A DNA stretch of 23,748 bases from Haplomitrium mnioides (taxonomy: Eukaryota > Marchantiophyta > Haplomitriopsida > Calobryales). The notes under the pieces were generated by a model, which had not been told where the DNA came from, did not search any database, and saw only the letters and a program-made list of their open reading frames with translations. The DNA lies in NCBI GenBank assembly GCA_049999725.1, contig JBNGIS010032627.1, forward strand, positions 1 through 23,748, written 5' to 3'. Both the position numbers and the translations under genes were made by a program. Of the stretch, positions 11,267 through 18,859 are shown one piece after another. Each line of letters begins with the position of its first letter. Within the stretch, counting starts at the first letter, position 1.

Positions 11267-11373
11267 TGTTATGACATGAGCATCGCACACATACACACAG
11301 GAGTCTCCAAACAAATGAATGAATTGACTGAAAGTAACCTACTTACATAGGGTATATATATGTCCCTATAACA
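11267..11373 (-). repeat. 3' LTR of the copia element
   Basis: This 107-bp repeat starts TGTTATGACATGAG and ends CCCTATAACA on the plus strand. It aligns without gaps to 18748-18854. Differences cluster in the first 17 bases and around CTGAAAGTAACC. It carries CTTACATAG where the other LTR has CTTATATAG, so the TATA-like box has decayed in this copy. It is unusually short for a plant copia LTR. Confidence 0.94.
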
Positions 11374-11384
11374 CTCCCCCTTAG
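11374..11384 (-). promoter_or_regulatory. Polypurine tract (plus-strand DNA priming site)
   Basis: Immediately inside the 3' LTR the minus strand reads CTAAGGGGGAG directly against TGTTAT. A purine run ending at the LTR boundary is the position and composition expected of the retrotransposon polypurine tract. Confidence 0.88.
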
Positions 11385-11823
11385 CTGTTTTTTTTCTAGT
11401 AATCAGCCATTTTAGCACTATTTGCTATGTTAGTCCTATTTGAAGTTCTATTTATGTATGGTCTCATTAAAACCCTCCCATTTTCTTCCGAGGGAAAGAG
11501 TGCCACCACCTAATTCATAGGTATGAAACATGATATAGTATGTGAAGTGTGTGTGTAAATAATAAATTTTCAAAAATGTTGCTTTGATAGTAAAGCCAAT
11601 ATGTAGTGTTGTTGTGTTCTTTGTACTTATATCTTGGAGATCTGTCTGAAAAATGATGTTAGCTTCAAATGCTGAAAATGATGTCAACTTCAAATGTAAT
11701 ATGCTTATGTCATGATGGTCTGTATGACATTTTAGACAAGTAAGATAGTTTCAAAAAGAAATGATTGAATTTGCAAGCTTTGATCTTCATGACTAAAGGT
11801 CAGAAAAATAGTATAAGCAATAC
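11385..11823 (-). other. 3' untranslated region of the copia element
   Basis: About 440 bp separate the pol terminus (TAA at 11824-11826) from the polypurine tract. An 81-codon minus-strand ORF starting at 11693 resembles nothing I know and is probably fortuitous. No additional envelope-like domain is visible. Confidence 0.6.
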
Positions 11824-12999
11824 TTATTTGTTGTTTTGGTGTAGTTCAGATAATCTTCTTAAACCAAGTCTTTGAGTATGTGTTATGTGTAGAGCAAGTG
11901 GAAGGGGTTTGGTGAAGGTATCTACTCTATTATCCTTGCTTACTATCCATTGAACATTATTTTGTTATCGTATTGCTCATGGGTGTAGAAGAACTTAGCG
12001 GTAATGTGTTTAACTCTATCGCATTTGATAAATCCTTGAGCAATTTGGTCGACGTATGGTTGATTGTCCTCGTATATTATTGAAGGAGATTGAAGTAGAG
12101 GTTGGCCAATATTGATGTTGATATGATCAATGAGTTATCAAAGCCAAATGCATTCCCTATTAGGCTCATAGAGTGCTATAACTTCTGCATGGTTAGTCAA
12201 GGTAGTTGTAATGGTGTGTTTAGTGCTTTCCCATGAGATAGCAATGTTTTTTTTAAGGAAGCCATATCCTGTTTGAGAATTTTCTTCATCAAGATTGGAT
12301 AAATATCTAGCATCGTGTAACCGTCAATGTCATTTGGTGCATTTTTAGGGAAGAAAAGTCCCATATCTTTTGTACTTTTTAGATATCTGAAAATGCGTTT
12401 GAGTCCATTTCAGTGGCAAATGGTAGGATGGGAGTTGTGCCTTGCAAGCATGCTTACTGCAAAAGATATGTCAGGTCTAGTTTGATTTGCAAGGTACATG
12501 AGAGCTTCGATTGCCGAAAGGTATGGTTTTTTTTGATCCTAAAGTTTGTTCATATTCCTTTTATTTTCCAAACTTGTCTTTGGTTGGGTCCAAAGATCTC
12601 ATTTACATGGGAGTGCTTGTCAAATGAGCATTATCCATATTGAATTATTTGAGGATCTTGGCCATATATGTGGATTGGTGGATCAAAATTCCATCAGGCA
12701 GATGCTCAAACTGAATGCCAAGATAGAGATCTGCTTCTCCAATGTCTCGCATTTTGAATATGTCTTTCAGTTTCGCAATTGTGTTGGCTGCTAGTATTTT
12801 TGTACCAAAAATATTTATATCGTCTACATAAAGTGTAACTACGACGTATTCAGAGACCTGGTGTTTCATGAACAAGCATGGAGCAATGTCATCATTTGTA
12901 AAATTGAGTACTATCATTTCTAATTTGAATCTCTGGTACCAATTTTTGCCACTTTGTTTGAGTCCATATATCGATCTCAAGACTTGAACTGCCATTTGT
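11824..12999 (-). pseudogene. Copia reverse transcriptase (C-terminal part) and RNase H, broken
   Basis: The minus strand resumes the polymerase at VQVLRSIYGLKQSG (near 12949-12990) and runs through VVTLYVDDINIFGT, the catalytic YVDD at 12819-12830, and YLGIQFEHLPDGILIHQ in one frame of 116 codons. A TAA at about 12645 breaks the frame and further stops follow. Near 12510 the sequence shifts frame to the connection region ALMYLANQTRPDISFAVSML and then RNase H, with ISWESTK, LTNHAEVIAL, IYEDNQP and FTKPLP (11899-11916). It ends LGLRRLSELHQNNK and TAA at 11824-11826. In the family this domain copies element RNA and removes the template in cytoplasmic particles. The catalytic Asp pair of YVDD is preserved, but at least three stops and two frameshifts make the copy inactive. 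Confidence 0.93.
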
Positions 13000-13585
13000 G
13001 CTTATGATTGATCTATTGGTGATTCAGATGCATTAATAGAATGCTTTTCCAACTTCACATTTTCATGTGGTGTACTTTGATGATGGGGGATAAAAGGTCC
13101 ACCATGGTGTTGCTCATGTAGCTTGTATGTATGTGGGACTAAAAGTTCTCTGAAATGTTGCGTGCTCAACGAATTTGTTGGCTCGACTAAAGGTCTTTGA
13201 ATGGTATTGTGCAACTTCTTTTCCATATTTGGTATTGTCTTTTCGACATGAGGACTATAGGTTCTTTCTAGATTGGCAGTGACCTTTTATGGACAAAAGG
13301 TCCTTTCATTTGTTGGCCATGGAGGATAGAAGATCCTTTTTCTTGATTGAGATTTTTATGGACAAAAGGTCCATTTTTATTCATTGTACCTCTGTGGACT
13401 AAAGGTCTATTTTCATAGTGCATATCATGAGGGACAAAAGATCCAACCTCAGAGTTTAGGCCTTGAGAGACAAAATGTCCAATCTCAATATTTGGGCCGC
13501 TTGGGACTAAAGGTCCATTTGCACTGTGGTTGTTCTCCCCCTGAATATGAAATGCCATTCTTGATATGAGTTTGATGGGTGCTTT
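13000..13585 (-). repeat. 36-bp minisatellite inserted in the reverse-transcriptase gene
   Basis: Eleven copies of a unit with plus-strand core GGGACTAAAGGTCC lie at 13086, 13133, 13182, 13250, 13288, 13321, 13357, 13393, 13429, 13465 and 13501. The last six are spaced exactly 36 bp. Read on the minus strand in the pol frame they give 12-residue units such as GPLVPSGPNIEI, GHFVSQGLNSEV, GSFVPHDMHYEN, RPLVHRGTMNKN and GPFVHKNLNQEK. Each DNA core has GGAC/GTCC inverted arms. The array sits between the motif-A Asp (MDVIIAYLYG) and SIYGLKQSG, where copia polymerases normally have roughly 20-30 residues. The older units nearer 13086 are irregularly spaced, with a TAG near 13268 and a frameshift before 13226. 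Confidence 0.9.
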
Positions 13586-14341
13586 CATAAAAATCTGGGT
13601 GTCTAGAATGCCATATAAGTAGGCAATGATGACGTCCATGATGTGCATAGTGAGATGGCGTAGGATAACGAATGCTATCATATATCTATATGTTATAGTA
13701 TCCATAACAGGTGAGCATGTGAGACTATACTCATGTCCAGGGATTTGAGTGTATACTTTGGCCACTAGTCTTGCTTTGTATTGTATGACATTGCCTTTTG
13801 CATTGTGTTTTTGGACAAAAATAAATTTGTAATTTGTTAGGTGCATGTCAAGAAGTGATGGCATTACAGATCCAAATACTTGTCGTCGTATGAGAGAGCC
13901 TAGTTCCGAATTTATGGTTGTCTCTCATTGGGGCCAATCGGTTTTGGATTGTGCTTCTTGTACCAATAAAGGGTCAGGTGTATCATTGTCCATTGATTGT
14001 GAGACAAAGAATACAAATAGATCATTCATAGAGGTCTGGATTCTATCCCATATGTGACCGGTATGGGGATAGTCAATTGCTATTTCATCATTGTCGGTCG
14101 CAACGTGTAATGATGTCGGAGATTTTGGTTTATTCTTTGAGCCTTTAGGTCTGCCACGTTTTGCTTTGGGCTGTATTTTAGTAGCAGGGGCGTCGAATTT
14201 TTGAAGTCAAGCTGACGTGTTGGCTTTGTCAACGTGTGATTTGGTGACGTTGGCTGCATTGTAAAATGTGTTATGCAGTTTGATTAATATTTGCTGTAAA
14301 TGGAGGAGTTATTTGACTTCGTCTACGAATTGTCCATTTCA
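13586..14341 (-). pseudogene. Copia AT-hook linker and reverse transcriptase N-terminal part
   Basis: After the integrase the minus strand carries a basic linker with KRGRPKGSKNK (about 14131-14166), whose GRP core within basic residues resembles an AT-hook. Next come INSELGSLIRRQVFG and the first reverse-transcriptase block: NYKFIFVQKHNAKGN, QYKARLVAKVYTQIPG, YSLTCSPVMDTITYRYMI, and motif A MDVIIAYLYG with its catalytic Asp codon at 13634-13636. The block ends DTQIFMKAP and reads directly into the 12-residue repeat array without a stop. The frame from 13864 is open through the repeats, but the linker has stops (one in DWPQ*ETTINSEL at about 13920). The family wording is clear; function is lost in this copy. 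Confidence 0.9.
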
Positions 14342-15145
14342 TTAATCAAAGTCTAATGGCAAGTGCTGGTGCCAAATTAAGTTGTCCTTAGGTTTGGGTT
14401 GTACAACTTTGTCCTCTTGTAACAGATGTAGGAAAGATTCTTTAAAGAATTGACAATATGCAAATCAAGACTTAAACACATCAGAGGTTGAAGGTTCAAG
14501 ATATCATATGATAGAAGGAGATTCAAAACCAATGTATATGCCTTTTTGGCGTTGAGGTCCCATCTTTGTTTGATGTGGTCCTAAGATTGGGACAAGGACG
14601 AGGCAACGAAAGGTGCGAAGATGCGAGATATCTGTAGGAATTCCGGCTACGAGTTGGTATGGGGAGTTATGATTGAAGATGGTCTGTAGTGTAGTAAGGA
14701 TGCAACATCCATGACTGCGTGCTTCCAAGCTGTGGTGGGGAGGTTGGAATTCAGAAGTAATGGTCTTGCTATTAGTTGTATTCTCTTGATAGCATATTCT
14801 GCAATGCCATTTTGAAAGTGTACATGTGGAACTGAATAGTGGATATCTATGCCAACAGATGTGCAAAAGTTGTCAGATGTTTGGAAAGAGAATTCTCCAG
14901 CGTTTTCCACTCTTAGATTTCTTATTGGGTAATCAAAAAATTGTGCTGAGAGTTTTAAGATTTGGGATAGAAGTTTCGGGAAGACCATATTTTTGATCAT
15001 GAGTAGGGATACTTGTGACCATTTGGATGGTGCATCAATGGTGACTAGGAAGTATTGGAAGGGTCCCAAAGGTGGATTGATAGGTCCACATATATCAGCG
15101 TAGGTTCTCTTGAAGAATTAAGGAATCGTGATCGTTGTTTTGTCG
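14342..15145 (-). pseudogene. Copia integrase core and C-terminal region, broken
   Basis: The integrase joins element cDNA to host DNA using a DDE triad. The first Asp is visible in ADICGPINPP (codon 15094-15096). The second motif reads LRVENAGEF where copia integrases have Asp before NAGEF, so the second catalytic Asp is Glu here (GAA at 14905-14907). The Glu motif QNGIAEYAIKR is present. A frameshift near 14680 separates this core from the C-terminal part, SPYQLVAGIPTDISHLR, MGPQRQKGIYIGF and ESPSII. Two TGA stops follow, around YLEPSTSDVFKS, both at positions where relatives commonly have a codon for Arg or another residue; CGA to TGA would explain them. The segment ends LPLDFD and TAA at 14342-14344. 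Confidence 0.93.
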
Positions 15146-15394
15146 TTAGAAGGTGCAATTCTCAGTTTGCCTTATACATATGCTAAGCATGGTATTCATT
15201 GGCATGTCTTTACTATTGTTTTTGATGCGGTAGAACATGTCTCGATCGGAATGCCCTAGGCAGTTGTGCCATGTGGGGGCTGCAAAGATTGGTGTTGTAG
15301 AGACATGATATGAGCAGATTTTGGTAGTGTACAGGCCAAGTGGGGATAATGAGAATGATTCTCGTATGTCAAAGCCCGTTGTTGTTGGACTCAA
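15146..15394 (-). pseudogene. GAG-pre-integrase (zinc-binding) domain of copia pol
   Basis: The minus-strand frame reads SPLGLYTT, then PTWHNCLGHSDRDMFYRI, the WHxxLGH signature of the pre-integrase domain that precedes copia integrase. Upstream EVLHILSPTTTGF links it to the protease. A frameshift near 15180 interrupts it; the next frame shows AYV, a TAG-like break, then GKLRIAPSNDK, where relatives have a Cys-containing CxxGK motif. No complete HHCC zinc site remains. Confidence 0.9.
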
Positions 15395-15460
15395 GATATG
15401 GAGGACTTCAGTGTCCTAAAAAAGTCTGATTTGAATGTGGAAACCGTTTTGTTGTATATC

Positions 15461-15862
15461 TCAGAAATTGATGAGGTTTCTGGTTGCTGCAGGTGCATAA
15501 AAGATGGATTGGATATCCAGCTTGGTGCCATTTGGAAAGAGTTCGGTGGCTGGACCGTGTCCTTCTTCAATTTGATTGTGGTCGGTTCTCGTAGTCATAG
15601 GCTTGAAAGAAGGTTTAATCGATGAGAAGTATTTTTGGTCTTGCAATATAGTGTGCGAAGATCCGCTATCTACAATGCATGTTATCTTGGATTTGTTTTT
15701 TTGGTTTGATAGAGAAGGATGAGTCATGTGACTCTCAGGATGTAGATTGTATGATGGATATTCATCCATGTCTGTCACTTCCAATAAGTTACCGTGTACC
15801 TCATTATTGTGAGGTTTAATGCTTTGTTGGTATAGGGGTGCTAGATGCATGGGTGTGGCCAT
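15461..15862 (-). pseudogene. Copia aspartic protease
   Basis: A frame of 133 codons holds the retropepsin active site CIVDSGSSHTIL (DSG codons at 15662-15670), followed by FPNGTKLDIQSIFYAPAATRNLINF. The flap-to-tail wording (IFYAPAATRNLINF, relatives having VLHVPxLxxNLLS) is typical of copia proteases, which process the Gag-Pol polyprotein. N-terminal sequence PMHLAPLYQQSIK matches the segment usually lying between the nucleocapsid zinc knuckle and protease. The frame differs from gag, so an indel separates them, and it closes just after NLINF, where further pol should continue. Confidence 0.92.
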
Positions 15863-16034
15863 GAGTGCTATAGTGATTGCAGGTCCTCTGTGGTTGGCAC
15901 GAATGAGAATGAGTTCATCGACCTCTATTGGGTTGCCTGCCTCCTATGTTGGTCCATGTGCGCTATTGAGCGCATTCTGGTGTCATCGATGCGCAACATT
16001 CGATATGTTGATCCCTGTGGTTGGGGGTCGGAGG
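15863..16034 (-). other. Gag-protease junction with no intact zinc knuckle
   Basis: Copia elements usually have a CCHC zinc knuckle here. I find only degenerate candidates: YRMLRIDDTRMRSIAH in the gag frame, and a CNHYSTHGHTHASS string in another frame, each lacking two or more of the required Cys residues. The region contains frame changes. Confidence 0.5.
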
Positions 16035-16754
16035 TCAACTAGGGTTCAGATGGGTGGTGCTCCCCCTAAATCTAGAGTGTCCCCTCCCTCTACCTCTGGA
16101 GAAATTTATGTTTTTGGAGTGAGGATATTGTCTAGTACGTGTAAAGTATGATTCAGGGTTCTGTGGATGTGCGGCAGAGCTTGGGGGTTGTTTCTTCACA
16201 TTTTCCACGAGGAGGAGTTGATGCTTTTCAGTTAGTAGCATGTATGCTATGAGTTCAAAGTATGGAGTGAATCGCATGTTGCGATATTGTGATGCTAGAA
16301 TGAGATTACTCATAAGGAAAGTTGATAGAGTCTTCTCTATTTGCTCTTTGTTGGTCACTAGGTGACCACAGATTGCTAATTGTGAGACAATGCAAAAAAA
16401 TTCACTATTGTAGTTGACTATGGACGTATGGTCCTGAATGCAGAGATTAATCCAGTCATGTCTCGTTGAAGGAAGCGACATGCTTGTCAGATGGTCAAAT
16501 CTTAGTCCCAGTTCTTCTCATATTAGGTGGGGACTGTTGTAGTTTAGGTATTGGAGTCTTAGAGGTTCCACTAGATGGTGTCAAATTAGAATGAGGGCTT
16601 TGGTTGCATCACGAGGGCTTATCTCGTCGCTTGTGTTAAGTATTTCGTGGATGCCTTTGGATGTCATGTATGTTATGACATCATGTGACCATGATGAGTA
16701 ATTGGAGCCATCCAATCTCAGTATTTGGAATTCCAGAGATGCTACAGATGCCAT
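16035..16754 (-). pseudogene. Copia gag with two TGA stops
   Basis: One minus-strand frame runs from ATG at 16754 to TAG at 16035 (239 codons) and is interrupted only by TGA at 16581-16583 (codon 58) and 16518-16520 (codon 79). The N-terminus has FQILRLDGSNYSSWSHDV, the gag signature with the conserved YxxW. The middle has RHDWINLCIQDHTSIVNYN and EQIEKTLSTF, matching the UBN2 (copia-type gag) family. The C-terminus is basic (RGRGRGHSRFRG), suited to RNA binding. Gag forms the cytoplasmic virus-like particle. Codon 79 lies in LI*EELGLRFDHL where relatives have Trp, and codon 58 where relatives have Arg. The frame is also open for 54 codons upstream of the ATG (to 16917). Confidence 0.93.
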
Positions 16755-18747
16755 TTGCAGGTCTGTGCTCTTCTTTTTTGGAATACCTGTGAGTGAGTGA
16801 GGTGAACTAGAATATCTGACAACTGCATCGGATGGGTTAGGGCAGCGATTGTTTTGTACTTTGTATAGATTGATGATCGATTCGAAATTCGGTCGATCAC
16901 ATACCCATATACTTTTTTATGTTTTTTTCTTAAAGCGGAAAAATGAAAATCTGAAATGAAAAACAGGAAAGAATCGACTGAATGCGAGTCAATTGGTACA
17001 TACTACCAAAAAATAAATGAGAAATTGATATTGCTAACAGATAAAGAGACTACCTTGTATGAATGTGTATCTACTCTTGCTAGTAGGCATGTAGTGTGTC
17101 CTCCACAAACTTTTCCATGTATGAGCCTAGTTCCTCTGAGTGTTGATGTGCTGCTCTGCAACTCTAATTCTGGAAAAAGGAAGAGATAAGAAGTGTTGCA
17201 GGTATGGCTAGATAGTGGATTTTGCTTGTGGAGGTAATAGAGGTCAAGGTTTTTGGTTAGTATGAGTGGCGTGTAGTCTCTGCCAAAAATATTTCAGAAT
17301 CAAAGAGTGTGTCTTCTGTGAGGGTTAGATTCGTTCAGAAAAGAAAAGAATCAATCAAAAATAAGCAAGAGGTGGGTTGAGAAGATTGAACCTTGGTGTT
17401 TTGGAAAATAAAGTGAAAGGACTTGAAGTGACAAGATGTAGGTTGCCCTTCTGTTGAATGTCAATATAGCTATGTGTAGCAGCCTATGTGAAAGTATCTC
17501 TCATTGAAGATATATGTGACTGTGTCGTTGTTCGAAGAGGAGTTGAAATCACTGGAGTCTGCGTTGCTGGATAGACAGATGAGTCCAAATTGTGCACTAT
17601 GGGAGTAGATAAAAATGGGTAGGTGTCTGATGTCAAAGTCACACATAGATGCAAGATAGCATCAAGAGTTTGATGCCAAGTAGGTGTAGAAATGCCTTGT
17701 CTCCCCTTGGTCCGTGATGGTGCTTCTATCAGAAAGACAGGTAGGTTGTCGTTGAGTGACAGTAGAGAACCACAAGTAGGAAAGAGCATAAACCAAAAAT
17801 GGAAAAGGAACAATGAGAAGGTGGTAGGCTTGTGTGCTTATCCTTCAATGTTAGAGAGGAACGAAAAAGGGGTAAGAAAAAAGAATGAAAAAGTTGAGTA
17901 TAGGGGTGGAATAGCAAGCACGTATACCCTAGTGTTGAAGAAGAACTAGCGTACCCACTATAACAATCACATGTGTTGCATAGTTCCTAGCAAGGAGAAA
18001 AGGAAAATGTGAATTTCACAAAGAACCATGAACAAAAGAAAAAAAAAAGAGAAAATGATAGTTCATGAGCAAGTGAGATAGCATAGAAATGTAGCATTGG
18101 AAATAGAAAGAAAAAAGGGAAAATACGACCTGGTAGATGTTGTTGTCAAAGAGTAAGGAGGATGGACAGCTTTAGTCCGTCATATGCAAGGGAAAAAGAC
18201 ATACAAGAATGCTACAATGCGAGTTGACCGCGGGCAAGCATAGAATGTTGTGGTGCTCTGCTGAGGTCGACGAATGGAGAAAGGAGTGAACTAATGATGT
18301 TGTAGCTGCGCGGAGGTTTTCAAACAGAGAAGAAGCTATCACCCACAACACTGCAGGAGGAAATGAGGTCGTCAAATAGAGAAGAAGTTATCTATGCGGC
18401 TGTCAAAGGAAAACGAGGAGATGAAGAGGGATGTCAACTAGGCTATTGAGGATGAGCTAGGGTTGTGAGGCTTCACGTGCCCTAGTTCGTGCGAGAAAGA
18501 GCCTTTGAGTGGGAAAATGAAGGAATAGAGAAGGAAAAAAAAGGTTAGTATATAGAGAAAGAAAAAAAAAACGATGTTTTCATCGGGTCATTAGAATTGC
18601 TATCAGAAGATTTCTGCATAAACGTTTTTGAGTGTAGAAAAGAAGAATGCAAACAAATGATGTGAGAGCTTCCCAAGTTGTTAGTGCAGATTGAGAGCAT
18701 AAGGAGAGAAAAAAAAATTTGTTGCATATTCTATCATACTGATAATC
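16755..18747 (-). other. Long 5' leader of the copia element
   Basis: Nearly 2 kb lies between the 5' LTR and the gag ATG, while many copia elements have well under 0.5 kb. The 54 codons next to gag are open in the gag frame (CDRPNFESIINLYKVQNN and further), so gag may once have begun farther upstream at a lost start. The rest is pyrimidine-rich on the minus strand, with poly-T and CT tracts at about 17990-18130 and 18490-18570. Minus ORFs of 109 codons (17484-17813) and 67 codons (18172-18375) resemble nothing I know. The leader could hold a captured fragment or a nested insertion, but I see no LTR or target duplication within it. Confidence 0.7.
18728..18747 (-). promoter_or_regulatory. Degenerate primer-binding site
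   Basis: Just inside the 5' LTR the minus strand reads GATTATCAGTATG. Its TATCAG core matches the centre of TGGTATCAGAGC, the complement of the plant initiator tRNA-Met 3' end used by most plant copia elements, at the expected position. Flanking bases do not match, so either the site has decayed or another primer was used. Confidence 0.5.
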
Positions 18748-18854
18748 TGTTATCGGATGAGCGCCGCACACATACATACAGGAGTCTCCAAACAAATGAA
18801 TGGATTGAGTGAGTGTAATCTACTTATATAGGGTATATATATGTCCCTATAACA
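18748..18854 (-). repeat. 5' LTR of the copia element
   Basis: The 107-bp copy starts TGTTATCGGATGAG and ends CCCTATAACA on the plus strand. It pairs gaplessly with 11267-11373 at about 89 percent identity by hand count. It is upstream of gag in the minus orientation, so it is the promoter LTR. Confidence 0.94.
18823..18830 (-). promoter_or_regulatory. TATA-like box in the 5' LTR
   Basis: On the minus strand the LTR reads CCCTATATAAGTAG, a consensus-like TATATAAG about 25 bp from the outer LTR end. This leaves a very short U3. The matching site in the other LTR is TATGTAAG. Confidence 0.55.
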
Positions 18855-18859
18855 ACTCA
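18855..18859. repeat. Target-site duplication ACTCA, right copy
   Basis: Exact match to 11262-11266, directly after the ATAACA end of the LTR. Confidence 0.93.

Larger units (their letters stand above)
11267..18854 (-). mobile_element. Ty1/copia LTR retrotransposon, structurally complete, coding-dead
   Basis: The 7588-bp element is bounded by two 107-bp LTRs with TGTTAT...ATAACA ends and a 5-bp ACTCA target duplication. Read on the minus strand the order is 5' LTR, primer-binding site, long leader, gag, protease, GAG-pre-integrase, integrase, AT-hook linker, reverse transcriptase, RNase H, polypurine tract, 3' LTR. Integrase ahead of reverse transcriptase is diagnostic of copia rather than gypsy. 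Domain wording (HVHFQNGIAEYAIKR, GIYIGFESPSII, RSIYGLKQSG, YVDD, FTKPLP) is typical of plant copia. Every coding section has stops or frameshifts, so the copy is non-autonomous. The LTRs differ at about 12 of 107 positions by hand alignment. Its length exceeds the usual 4.5-5.5 kb of copia elements because of a leader of about 1.8 kb and a reverse-transcriptase insertion of about 0.6 kb. Confidence 0.96.

Noticed and set aside
12413-16151. Plus-strand ORFs across the retrotransposon (for example 12413-12643, 13384-13569, 15819-16151)
   Set aside because: They are antisense shadows of copia gag and pol, which are clearly recognised on the minus strand.
17484-18795. Extra retroviral-type envelope or accessory ORF in the leader (17484-17813, 18172-18375, 18545-18795)
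   Set aside because: The frames are short and unrelated to any family I know, with no transmembrane or signal pattern convincing enough to call, and they lie upstream of gag.
11267-18854. Gypsy element or integrated pararetrovirus
   Set aside because: Integrase precedes reverse transcriptase, and paired LTRs with a target duplication and copia-type motifs are present. No movement or coat protein domain is seen.
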